Assembly (NCBI GenBank): GCA_964538875.1
Contig: CAZIHO010000027.1
Location: 1-32,182 of the forward strand
DNA: 32,182 bases
Reading direction: 5' to 3'
Source of the DNA: CAZIHO01 sp964538875
GTDB lineage: Bacteria > Pseudomonadota > Gammaproteobacteria > Chromatiales > Chromatiaceae
A program made the position numbers and the translations under genes. The notes beneath the pieces are model-generated. The model was given only the letters and a program-made list of their open reading frames with translations, did no database searches and had not been told where the DNA came from. How positions within the stretch are numbered: position 1 is the first letter of the stretch; each line of letters starts with the position of its first letter. Below are positions 1-7,458 of the stretch, in pieces.

Positions 1-257
1 GGGCCTTGATCGAGGCCCGGATTCGGCTCGCCAGTATAGCTCCAGGCCGGCCGGGACGGGATAACCTCCGGGGGGCTGACCCTGGGGGTTTGGCAACCGC
101 CAAGCCCCTGGCCGCTGTGCGGAACCGGTTTAAGTTTAACGGCTGGAGGACGCTAATCAGGTTAAGGGAGACGCGCATTGACGGCTAGGCGTTTCCCGGT
201 GGTCTTCGACGCGGGTCGGGGGCCTAACTCGCAGCTCGGGAGAATTGGGGGTGCCCC
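1..257. other. Left-edge noncoding stretch
   Basis: I see no convincing gene here. An open frame across 6-188 has no Shine-Dalgarno sequence and an Arg/Gly/Pro-rich composition typical of chance frames in GC-rich DNA. The first 18 bases form a small hairpin (arms 1-6 and 13-18, GGGCCT/AGGCCC), which may be the end of a terminator for a gene outside the window. Confidence 0.4.
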
Positions 258-473
258 ATGATGACCTTGATCGACATGGAAACGGGTGAAATCCTCATCC
301 AAACCGGTACCAGCAGAGCGGTTGCGCGGCCTACTGGTTGGCAAGCTGTTCCTCCGATCGGGGAAGTGGCGCCGGGACTCCAGGAGGTGGGCGTCCGCCG
401 CGTCACCGCACGGCCTATGCCCCCGGATTTGGCCGTGCTGGATCCCGAGCAGTTCCTGGCCCGCCTTGGTTGA
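258..473 (+). CDS. Small hypothetical protein (71 aa)
   Basis: This short frame begins with two consecutive ATGs (258 and 261) preceded by a G-rich stretch (GGGAG at about 239) that is a poor ribosome site. The product starts MTLIDMETGEIL, which looks protein-like, then becomes Pro/Val/Arg-rich and ends in a plausible helix (LDPEQFLARLG). There is no signal peptide, membrane segment or recognised motif. It converges on the minus-strand FGE-domain gene and is separated from it by a GC-rich hairpin (525-547), as expected if both genes end here. I do not recognise a family, and a chance ORF cannot be excluded. Confidence 0.4.
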   Translation: MMTLIDMETGEILIQTGTSRAVARPTGWQAVPPIGEVAPGLQEVGVRRVTARPMPPDLAVLDPEQFLARLG

Positions 474-524
474 CCCCTTGCTGTAAGCCTAGCCTGGCTT
501 GGTGCCGACCAGGCAGGCTGACTA

Positions 525-547
525 GGGGCGAGGCGCCTGCTCGCCCC
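525..547. terminator. GC-rich hairpin between convergent genes
   Basis: A perfect 8-bp stem, GGGGCGAG (525-532) and CTCGCCCC (540-547), encloses a 7-nt loop. A second small hairpin, CCCCG/CGGGG (567-571 and 575-579), follows. They lie between the ends of two converging genes (473 and 592). There is no U-tract on either strand, so this would be a weak or Rho-assisted terminator. Confidence 0.5.
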
Positions 548-591
548 GGGTCGGCCGGGTCCGGTACCCCGAACCGGGGCCGGGCCGGAAC

Positions 592-2553
592 TTAAGGATT
601 GCGAGCGACCCGAAAGCCCAGATTTTGAAGCCGGGAATCCTTGGCCAACTGCAAGCGGGCGCTGCCACGTACCGAAGGGGGTGGCTTGTTGAAGGCACCG
701 CCTCGCACCACCCGTGACCCGCACTCCCCATCCACCCAGGCACTGCCGTTGGCTGGAGCGCCCTGGTAATCCGGGTGATAGCAGTCCTCCGCCCATTCCA
801 TGATGTTCCCGGCGGTGTCGTACAGGCCGAATGGGTTGGGTGCCAGGGATGCCACCGGCGCGGGGCTACGGTTATCCCACTTGGACCCGCAACCAAAGCA
901 CACTGCGTTATTGCGGCCTAGCTGAAAGCCCCACCAGAAGCGGTTGTCCACGCCGCCCCGGGCGCCATATTCCCATTCTGCTTCACTGGGCAACCGATAG
1001 TGGGCGCCGGTTTGGCTGGATAGCCAGGCCGCGTAGGCGCGGGCGTCATCCCAGCTCACGTTGACCACCGGTTGCCGGCCCCGACCCCAACCCTGGTCGC
1101 CCGGAAGGCTACGGCCGGTGGCGCGGGCGAAGCGGTCGTAGTCCTCGAACGTCACTTCCGTGGCGCTCAGATAAAAAGTACCCAATTCCACCGTATGGAT
1201 GGGCTGCTCGTCGCTTTGTGCCATGCCGGCCGAGGACACACCGCCCATGGTGAAACTCCCCCGGACTAGGCGCACCATCGCGGGGCCTTTGCCGCCGTCA
1301 CGGAGGTTGTCCCGAATCGTCGCCGGACCGGCGTCCGGGGCCGGCTGGCTACTGGGGGCGCTGGCTTCGACGGCTGGCGCGGGAGCCGGCTGAGGCGCCG
1401 CGACGGGGGTAGCGCCCAAGGCGGGGCTGGCCGCTGGGGGCATCGGCATCGGTAAAACCGGTGGCGCGGCGGAATAGTTGACGAACAGCCAATAGCCCCC
1501 GGCCAGGATCAGGGTGCTGATCAGGATTCCCGCCAAGATGGCAGTCCGGTTGGTGGGACCTCGCGGGGCCGGTCCCATGTAAACCAGGCTGGAGGCGTCC
1601 AGGACATCGGAGGTGTCCTTGTCGTCCATAGAGCCCGGCTGGGTGCCGCCCTTGGCAAACACCGGCGTCGTGTTGGGGCGGCTGGCGACTCCCAGAATCC
1701 CCCCACCCTGGTGGTCCAGTTCTTGGCGGAGGTGGTCAATTTCCCGGTCCCGGTCCTCGATGTGGTCCTCCAGATTACGGAAACGGTTGGCCAAATCATC
1801 TAAGGTGTGGTCCTTTTCGCGCATGCCGCTACGCAGCAGGTCATTTTGTTGCCTAAGCGCCTGGAGTTCCGCTTCCAATTCCACGTCCCGTTCCGACTGC
1901 TTAGTGGACGCGACTTCTTGCAGCCGGTGACGCAGGGACTCGATTTCGGCGGTGGATTGACGGCGCGACTGCTCTAGTTCCTTTTGCAGTGCGGCCGGGT
2001 CCGTATTCGAGTCCCTGGACAGATAGTTCTTGATCTCATTGGCCTGCTGCTCCAGGGCTTCGGTGAGCTGCTTCACCTGGCCCCGCAGTTCCTGATTCTG
2101 GTTTTGGGCGCGGCGCAGGTCGCGGTCCAGTTGATCGATTTGCCGGCGCGCTTCCACCAGCCGGTCCGATAGGACATCGCTGGTTTTCCGCTGGGGGTGG
2201 GCTAGTTTAAGCTGGTCCAGTTCCTCTCTTAGGTCGTTATTCTCCTGTTGAAGAATATCTACCTTAACGTGCAGGATCTCCGGGTCCAGTTCGTTGAGGT
2301 CCTTGCTCAGGGACGCGAGGGAATCATGGATCAACTCGGATGAATCCCCGGCCCTGGCGAGGATGCTGGCCGGTGCGCCGGCGGGTTCCCGGGCTGGCGG
2401 GGGCCGATTGGCGTCCACCGAATTGTGCCGGCGCAGCTCGTTAATATGGACTTCCAAGGGGATCGGCTCGGGCCGTTGCCGATCGGATTCCCGAAAGCTA
2501 CCTATGCGGGCGGTGGCTTGACCTTGCTGAAACTTTTTGTCCTTCTCAGACAT
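592..2553 (-). CDS. Coiled-coil, single-TM protein with SUMF1/FGE-like domain
   Basis: The 653-aa protein has four parts. Residues about 85-280 form a long heptad-rich coiled coil (many L/E/Q/R, e.g. LQQENNDLREELDQLK). Residues 338-358 form one hydrophobic membrane segment (ILAGILISTLILAGGYWLF). Residues 362-410 are an Ala/Pro linker. Residues about 425-652 form a formylglycine-generating-enzyme (SUMF1) type domain with its hallmarks: RGSFTMGG, EVTFEDYDRFA, PVVNVSWDDARAYAAWLS, YRLPSEAEWEYGARGG, NPFGLYDTAGNIMEW and RVVRGGAF. The family's catalytic cysteines should follow RGGAF/SW near the C terminus, but here the segment is FNKPPPSVRGSARLQ with no Cys, so sulfatase-activating chemistry is unlikely. 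More likely it is a binding or scaffold version with the coiled coil in the cytoplasm and the FGE fold in the periplasm. The upstream gene is 13 nt away and also ends in a coiled coil, so the two probably form one transcript and one complex. Confidence 0.85.
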   Translation of the reverse strand: MSEKDKKFQQGQATARIGSFRESDRQRPEPIPLEVHINELRRHNSVDANRPPPAREPAGAPASILARAGDSSELIHDSLASLSKDLNELDPEILHVKVDILQQENNDLREELDQLKLAHPQRKTSDVLSDRLVEARRQIDQLDRDLRRAQNQNQELRGQVKQLTEALEQQANEIKNYLSRDSNTDPAALQKELEQSRRQSTAEIESLRHRLQEVASTKQSERDVELEAELQALRQQNDLLRSGMREKDHTLDDLANRFRNLEDHIEDRDREIDHLRQELDHQGGGILGVASRPNTTPVFAKGGTQPGSMDDKDTSDVLDASSLVYMGPAPRGPTNRTAILAGILISTLILAGGYWLFVNYSAAPPVLPMPMPPAASPALGATPVAAPQPAPAPAVEASAPSSQPAPDAGPATIRDNLRDGGKGPAMVRLVRGSFTMGGVSSAGMAQSDEQPIHTVELGTFYLSATEVTFEDYDRFARATGRSLPGDQGWGRGRQPVVNVSWDDARAYAAWLSSQTGAHYRLPSEAEWEYGARGGVDNRFWWGFQLGRNNAVCFGCGSKWDNRSPAPVASLAPNPFGLYDTAGNIMEWAEDCYHPDYQGAPANGSAWVDGECGSRVVRGGAFNKPPPSVRGSARLQLAKDSRLQNLGFRVARNP

Positions 2554-2566
2554 TTGAATAGCTCTT

Positions 2567-4264
2567 CTAGTTTTTGACAGCCTTATCCGCCTTCTCGCGA
2601 ACCTGCGCCGAGCGGAGAGATTCTAACCGCCGCAAGGTTTCGTCGCTTTCCTGGCGCAGCACTTGGTTGATCCGCTGTTGCTCTTGTAGCAAGGACTCCA
2701 AGCGCTTGATGCGCTCTTCCAGGCGAACCTTCTCCCACTGGCGGGTGGACTCCTCTGCAGAAGCGTCCTGCAGCACTTCGTTGATCTCATCGAGTTCCCG
2801 GTTTAGCTTGGACACCAGCGCTGTGAGTCCGTCCCGTTCCTTGGCCAAAGACTGATTTTCCAGTAACAAATTATTGTTTTCTTCCTCCCGCGCGTGAAGC
2901 ATTTTTTCTAATTGTTCCTGGGCTTTTCTTAGGCCGGCGTTTTCCTGCTGGCTGTCCGCCAGCGCCTGGCGCGCCTGCCGAACTTCAACCACCCGCTGAT
3001 ATAGGGCCTTCTGAAAGCGTTCCTGGAACTGGCGCGCCATTGCCTCATCGGCTTCGATCCCTGGGCGTTGGCGGGGTCCATCCTCCGGTGCCCCTGGTGG
3101 AGCGGACCTGGCGACCGGCGCCACTTGGGCGGCCACTTCCTCGCCGACCGGCACGGGCTGGGATGCGCCGCCATGCTCGATGCCGGCGGGGGCATCCCCC
3201 TGGACTAGGGTGCCGGGAGGCAGGCTGGCCATGTCCTGGTCCAGGGCCACCACGTCAAGACCCCGGGAACGCAGCAGGAACGCGCCCACGCTGCCCTTGT
3301 GCTGGTGGTCGCCATAGACCAGGTATTCGCGCTCCGTGTCCAGGGCCGAGGACTGGAGGCGGATGATGTCTAGGGGTAAATTCATCGCCCCCGGCAAGTG
3401 TCCCTGCTCATAGACGTGCGGTGCGCGCACGTCTATCCAGAGGGCGCCCCCATCCGCCCGTTTTTTGGCAGCCCCATAGTCCACGCGCTGGGTGAGGGGG
3501 CGTTGGATCAGTTCCACGAAGTCCGCCTTGCCCAGGCGAGCCAGCACGCCGTCGCTCAACATGGTGACGCTGCTGTCCCGGGTTTCTCCGGACACCAGGG
3601 CCGCCTCGCCAAAACTGTCGCCGGGGCTTAGACGGGCCAATTCCAGGGTTTTGCCGCCCTCGTCCCGGGTTACCACGCAGGTGCCCCGGATGATGACGTA
3701 ATAATAGTCCCCAAAATCGCCCGCTTTGATGACGACCTGCCCCCTGCCTACCCCCACCTCACTCATGCGCCGGAGGACGTTTTGAATGCTGGCGGCGGGA
3801 ATTTGCTGGAACAACCGGGAGCGGAGCACCTGGCTCATCCAGTCGTCATCCTCGTCTGATTCCAGTTCCTCGACCCGGTAGCTTTGGGTCTGGGTGCGTA
3901 CCAGCAATTCACTGAGTTGGCGGCTGTCGATGCGGACAAACCGCACCGCGACCAGGGCGCGGGCGGAAAACTTGCGGGGCCATTGATGGGCTAGGGCAAA
4001 GCGGGCGATATTGGAACCGCTGGAAATGGTATCGACTTCCTTGTCGCCGCTCAGTAAGGCGATCTTCCCTTCCAATAGGTAAAGATTCTGGTGATCCGTG
4101 TCACCTTCGCGGAACAAATATTGTCCGGGCAGAGCTTTTTCGATCCGGATACGGCTCAAAATCTGGGCCAGGCTTTCCTCCGACAAGGCATTCAGAGGCA
4201 CCAGATTTTTTAGCAAAATATTGTCGCCCTGCTCGACCTCGGATGCCGCATCAATGGCTAACAT
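2567..4264 (-). CDS. Dual cNMP-binding / rhodanese-like / coiled-coil regulatory protein
   Basis: This is a 565-aa soluble protein. A first cyclic-nucleotide-binding-like fold spans about 16-125 (LPGQYLFREGD..NLYLLEGKIALL). A second spans about 148-255 with a good phosphate-binding cassette (PGDSFGEAALVSGETRDSSVTM region: FGE, then Arg). A rhodanese-like domain spans about 262-352 (LWIDVRAPHVYEQGHLPGAMNLPL), but its active-site loop reads YGDHQHKGS where rhodaneses carry Cys, so it is probably not a sulfurtransferase. The C-terminal 405-560 region is coiled coil. The protein would sense a cyclic nucleotide or similar ligand and pass this on by protein contact; it has no DNA-binding domain. 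It is followed at 13 nt by the coiled-coil FGE-domain gene, which suggests pairing through the coiled coils. The ATG at 4264 places the first domain at the expected distance from the N terminus. Confidence 0.88.
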   Translation of the reverse strand: MLAIDAASEVEQGDNILLKNLVPLNALSEESLAQILSRIRIEKALPGQYLFREGDTDHQNLYLLEGKIALLSGDKEVDTISSGSNIARFALAHQWPRKFSARALVAVRFVRIDSRQLSELLVRTQTQSYRVEELESDEDDDWMSQVLRSRLFQQIPAASIQNVLRRMSEVGVGRGQVVIKAGDFGDYYYVIIRGTCVVTRDEGGKTLELARLSPGDSFGEAALVSGETRDSSVTMLSDGVLARLGKADFVELIQRPLTQRVDYGAAKKRADGGALWIDVRAPHVYEQGHLPGAMNLPLDIIRLQSSALDTEREYLVYGDHQHKGSVGAFLLRSRGLDVVALDQDMASLPPGTLVQGDAPAGIEHGGASQPVPVGEEVAAQVAPVARSAPPGAPEDGPRQRPGIEADEAMARQFQERFQKALYQRVVEVRQARQALADSQQENAGLRKAQEQLEKMLHAREEENNNLLLENQSLAKERDGLTALVSKLNRELDEINEVLQDASAEESTRQWEKVRLEERIKRLESLLQEQQRINQVLRQESDETLRRLESLRSAQVREKADKAVKN

Positions 4265-4299
4265 GGTCTGTGCGCCAACTCATAATGTTTCCCACCAGA

Positions 4300-4347
4300 G
4301 GGACATCCCCATTTGGGGAGACTCGCGCAACACAAGGGCGATGTCCC
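4300..4347. repeat. Nested inverted repeat in divergent intergenic region
   Basis: An 8-bp inverted repeat, GGGACATC (4300-4307) and GATGTCCC (4340-4347), encloses a second hairpin CCCC-ATTT-GGGG (about 4307-4318). It lies in the 238-nt region between the divergent cNMP-domain gene and the gamma-glutamyltranspeptidase gene. It could be an operator or a leader RNA structure of the minus-strand gene. I do not recognise a regulator. Confidence 0.4.
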
Positions 4348-4502
4348 TGAAATCGGGAAGTGCCAAACGAAAAATGCCGGGCTGGCTTTTTTCCCGCTTC
4401 CCTGGAGTGTACACAGCAAGTAGCGACGGGAACCAAGAAAAACTGAGTGGTCGCTATGGCCATCGGAAGTTTTCGTGACTGGGGATTCAGACTAGGACCG
4501 CC

Positions 4503-6077
4503 ATGGGGACAGCAGTTCAACCGGGTTTGAAAGGCGTGATCGCCGCCGGACATCCTGCCACCGCCGACGCCGGGGCAGTCCTATTGGAGGCCGGCGGTAA
4601 TGCCTTTGACGCGGCGTTGGGTGCCCTGTGCGCCGCCTGCGTGGCGGAGCCGGTGCTGGCTAGCCTGGGGGGCGGTGGTTTTTTGCTGGCGGATCCGGCC
4701 GGTGACGGGGCCCGGGTGTACGATTTCTTCGCCCAAACCCCCGGTTACAAGCGCCCCCCGGACCAGTTGGACTTTCGTCCGATCCGGGTGGATTTTGGCG
4801 TGGCCCAGCAGGAGTTCCATATTGGCCTCGGTTCTGCGGCGGTTCCGGGCGTCATCAAGGGACTGTTTCGGATTCACCGGGACCTATGCCGATTGCCCCT
4901 GGCCCGCATCATCGAGCCCGCCGCCCGCTTGGCCCGGGACGGGATCATCGTCAACCCGCTCCAGTATCAAATCGCCCGCTTGGTGGAGCCCATTATCCGC
5001 GCCACCCCCGGCTCCCTGTCCCTGCACCAGCCGGAGGGCGGCGGCGAGCGCTTGGCGGAACCCGGTGAACGGGTGCGCCACCCGGAATTCGCCGCCATCC
5101 TGGAAACCTTGGCGGCGGAAGGAGAACAGCTGTTTTATCAGGGGGAACTGGGCGCCGTCCTGAGCCGGCACTGCGCCGAGCGGGGCGGGCAATTGCGCCG
5201 GGACGACTTGGCCGCCTACCGGGTGGAGCGGCGCCCGCCGTTGCGGGTTGCCTACCGGGGCGCCGAGTTGCTAACTAATCCTCCGCCGGCCCTGGGGGGC
5301 TTGCTGATTGGCCTGACCCTGGCGCTGCTGGAACGGGATGCGCCCGAGCCGCCGCCCTGGGGGAGCGTCGCCCAGCGGGCGTGGATCGCCAGGGCCATGG
5401 CCCGCACCCAGGACCTGCGCCAGCGCTCGGATCTCCCGGCTCGCTTGGCCGGGGATCCGGACGGGGACGCGTTGCTGGCCGAGTTGTTGGCGATGGACGG
5501 GGGCGGAGCGGAGCCGCTGCCCAGATTCAGCCGGGGTACCACCCACATCAGCGTTTTGGACCAGGCCGGCAATTTGGCCAGCCTGAGTCTGTCCAACGGT
5601 GAAGGCTGCGGCTATCTGCTGCCCGGCACCGGCATCCTGCTTAACAACATGCTGGGCGAGGAAGACTTGGCGCCCGGCGGTTTCCACCGGTGGCCAGAGA
5701 ATCGGCGCATTTCGTCCATGATGGCGCCATCGGTGGCCCGGTTGGCGGATGGTACCCGGGTCGCCCTGGGTTCAGGCGGGTCCAACCGGATTCGCGGCGC
5801 CATTTTGCAGGTGGTTTCCCATCTGATCGACGCCGGCCTGCCCCTGGACCAGGCGGTGGCGGCGCCCCGTATCCACTACGAAGGGGATTTGTTGAATCTG
5901 GAACCCCCCTGTTCTCCGGCCCTGTGCCAGGAGTTAAGACGGGAATTTCCCAATTTGCGGATTTGGGACGGGCTGAATCTGTTCTTCGGCGGCGTGCACA
6001 GCGTACTGCGGCGCCCCGATGGCGGATTGCGTGGTTGTGGTGATCCCCGGCGCGGCGGGGCCAGTCGCCTGGTGTAA
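4503..6077 (+). CDS. ggt: Gamma-glutamyltranspeptidase-family protein
   Basis: The 524-aa N-terminal-nucleophile hydrolase resembles GGT, which transfers or hydrolyses the gamma-glutamyl group of glutathione and related peptides. The opening GVIAAGHPATADAGAVLLEAGGNAFDAALGA and LGGGGFLL are typical of the large subunit. The processing and nucleophile site is in RGTTHISVLD, with Thr346 expected to start the small subunit. Downstream are PGTGILLNNMLGEEDL, MMAPSV and GSGGSNRI, matching the oxyanion and substrate region. The motif after the nucleophile (SLSNGEGCGY) differs from the E. coli enzyme, so the natural substrate is uncertain. There is no signal peptide, unlike classical periplasmic GGT, which suggests a cytoplasmic enzyme. 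It stands alone and converges with the protease gene, leaving 19 nt. The ribosome site is weak (AGGACC). Confidence 0.87.
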   Translation: MGTAVQPGLKGVIAAGHPATADAGAVLLEAGGNAFDAALGALCAACVAEPVLASLGGGGFLLADPAGDGARVYDFFAQTPGYKRPPDQLDFRPIRVDFGVAQQEFHIGLGSAAVPGVIKGLFRIHRDLCRLPLARIIEPAARLARDGIIVNPLQYQIARLVEPIIRATPGSLSLHQPEGGGERLAEPGERVRHPEFAAILETLAAEGEQLFYQGELGAVLSRHCAERGGQLRRDDLAAYRVERRPPLRVAYRGAELLTNPPPALGGLLIGLTLALLERDAPEPPPWGSVAQRAWIARAMARTQDLRQRSDLPARLAGDPDGDALLAELLAMDGGGAEPLPRFSRGTTHISVLDQAGNLASLSLSNGEGCGYLLPGTGILLNNMLGEEDLAPGGFHRWPENRRISSMMAPSVARLADGTRVALGSGGSNRIRGAILQVVSHLIDAGLPLDQAVAAPRIHYEGDLLNLEPPCSPALCQELRREFPNLRIWDGLNLFFGGVHSVLRRPDGGLRGCGDPRRGGASRLV

Positions 6078-6096
6078 GCCAGGGCTGGGGCGGACC

Positions 6097-6612
6097 CTAC
6101 GGCCCCGGCGGATGGGGCAGGCGTAGCGTCAGGGTATCGCCCTTTTGCGTCATCTCCAGTCCCCTGAGAAAGTTCATACCCAGCAGGATTTCCTCGCCGC
6201 CCAACTCCGGCAGGATGATGGCGCGCAGGTCCCGGCGCTGTATGCCACCCACTTCCAGGCTGCGCAAGCGGGTGGACCAGGTGCGCACGTCGCCGCCGGC
6301 GGTGCGGCTGACGCCGGCCCGGCCGAATGCCAAGCCCAGGCGCCGGGCCAGGGCTTCTGGAATGCCCACTTCGGTGGCGCCGGTATCCACGAGAAAAGTC
6401 ACCGGCTGGTCGTTGATGCGGCCCCGCGCCAGATAGTGACCGGCGCTGTTGCGCCTGAGCACCAGCTCCCAGGCGCCGCCATCACCCCGTTGGCCCTGGG
6501 CGTTACGGTTGGGGTCCGCCCGGTCCTCCAAAAATCCGGCGAACAACCAGGTCAATAGGGCCAGGGCCAGCGCCCAGGCCGCCAGAGTCATGAGTCTACC
6601 GAGGGATTCCAT
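6097..6612 (-). CDS. Retropepsin-like aspartic protease, membrane-anchored
   Basis: The 171-aa protein has an N-terminal hydrophobic anchor (about residues 8-28) followed by a single retroviral-type aspartic protease fold. The active-site motif is FLVDTGATEVGIP with Asp76, and the later hydrophobic ILLGMNFLRGLEM is the usual second conserved block. It matches the bacterial 'clan AA aspartic protease' group with one transmembrane segment, about 170-200 aa long; these act as homodimers because each chain provides one Asp. The expected location is the inner membrane facing the periplasm. The substrate is unknown. It lies downstream of the MlaC-like gene on the same strand, but two hairpins (6631-6686) separate them, so they may be expressed apart. 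An alternative start at Met8 (6591) is possible. Confidence 0.85.
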   Translation of the reverse strand: MESLGRLMTLAAWALALALLTWLFAGFLEDRADPNRNAQGQRGDGGAWELVLRRNSAGHYLARGRINDQPVTFLVDTGATEVGIPEALARRLGLAFGRAGVSRTAGGDVRTWSTRLRSLEVGGIQRRDLRAIILPELGGEEILLGMNFLRGLEMTQKGDTLTLRLPHPPGP

Positions 6613-6630
6613 CGCTGGGTGCCGCCATGG

Positions 6631-6659
6631 GGGGAATCCGGACCATTCCCGGATTCCCC
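6631..6659. repeat. 11-bp perfect stem-loop
   Basis: GGGGAATCCGG (6631-6641) pairs perfectly with CCGGATTCCCC (6649-6659) around a 7-nt loop. It lies in the 83-nt gap between the MlaC-like gene and the protease gene on the minus strand. It could act as a terminator, mRNA stabiliser or processing site. No T-tract follows. Confidence 0.6.
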
Positions 6660-6668
6660 GGCTCCGAA

Positions 6669-6686
6669 GGCGGCGTGGACGCCGCC
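6669..6686. terminator. GC hairpin after MlaC-like gene
   Basis: GGCGGCG (6669-6675) pairs with CGCCGCC (6680-6686) around a 4-base loop, 10 nt beyond the stop codon of the minus-strand MlaC-like gene. Together with the larger stem-loop at 6631-6659 it forms a tandem hairpin that probably ends or attenuates that transcript. Confidence 0.5.
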
Positions 6687-6695
6687 CCGGATGGG

Positions 6696-7349
6696 CTAGG
6701 GACGGCTAGGGTTGCCCGGTTGTACCGCGCCGGTGCGCATAAAGCGCTGGCGATAATGATTGACGGCGCTGCTGCCATTGGCCTCCACGTCATACACCTT
6801 CCAGCCGTCGGCGGACTGATGGAGGCGGAAGTCCAGCCGGGACGGATAGGAGTTGGGATTCATGATGCCCACGGTGACCTGGGCCAAGCCGTCCCGCCGC
6901 TGATGGGGCCGGAAGTAACGGATCCGTTGGCTATCGTAGGCGGCCAGGTGCTTGGTCAGGACCCGCAGGAAGTCCTGCTCGATGTTCTGCACCAGGTCTT
7001 GCCGCTGTTGCTTGGACAGCCCGGGACCGTAGGGTCCCGCCACCATGTCCGCCATGCGCTCGAAGTCAAAGGCGGGCGCGATCTTTTCTTCCAGGAACGC
7101 AGCGACCTTGAGTTCCGTGGGGCGGGGCTCCTGATTGAGGAACGTCAGCAGGGCGTCCACCCCTTCCCGGACCCGGGCGCCCGCCTCGTTGGCCGTCCCG
7201 CGTTGGGGCGGTGCGCCGTGCCAACCCGGGGCCGGCATGGCGTAGGGAGCACCGGGCTGGCCGAGGCTGGGTCCTGGCGGCATCCCGTCATCGGCCGAGA
7301 CTAAGCCGAGGGGAGCACAGAGGGCGAGCCAGAGCAATGAATATTTCAT
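6696..7349 (-). CDS. MlaC/Ttg2D-like phospholipid-binding protein
   Basis: The 217-aa exported protein has a Sec signal peptide (residues 1-19, cleavage near LVSA-DD), then a Pro/Gly-rich spacer to about residue 50, then an MlaC-type domain. Matching features are VDALLTFLNQ, the EEKIAPAFDFERMADMVAGPYG block (family pattern: I.P..DF..MA...LG..W), LSKQQRQDLVQNIEQDFLRVLTKHLAAY, and a C-terminal WKVYDVEANGSSAVNHYRQRF close to the family's W.VYDV...G.S....YR..F. MlaC proteins ferry phospholipid across the periplasm to or from the MlaFEDB complex. Here the gene stands without mlaDEF neighbours. An MlaE-like permease fusion lies 21 kb away (28726-30240), and a link is only inferred. The start is supported by AAGGAAA ahead of the ATG. 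Confidence 0.88.
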   Translation of the reverse strand: MKYSLLWLALCAPLGLVSADDGMPPGPSLGQPGAPYAMPAPGWHGAPPQRGTANEAGARVREGVDALLTFLNQEPRPTELKVAAFLEEKIAPAFDFERMADMVAGPYGPGLSKQQRQDLVQNIEQDFLRVLTKHLAAYDSQRIRYFRPHQRRDGLAQVTVGIMNPNSYPSRLDFRLHQSADGWKVYDVEANGSSAVNHYRQRFMRTGAVQPGNPSRP

Positions 7350-7458
7350 CTAATTTTCCTTAAGTTAGCCAATAGAGCGAGTTGGCCCTGACCAGGGGCC
7401 TAGCGCCGATGGTGGCAACCGACCGGGCAAAAAGCAAGGCCGGCCGCGCCCGGCGGTT

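Noticed and set aside
592..2553. Calling the FGE-domain protein a sulfatase-activating formylglycine-generating enzyme
   Set aside because: The catalytic cysteines expected after RGGAF are absent and no sulfatase gene is nearby.
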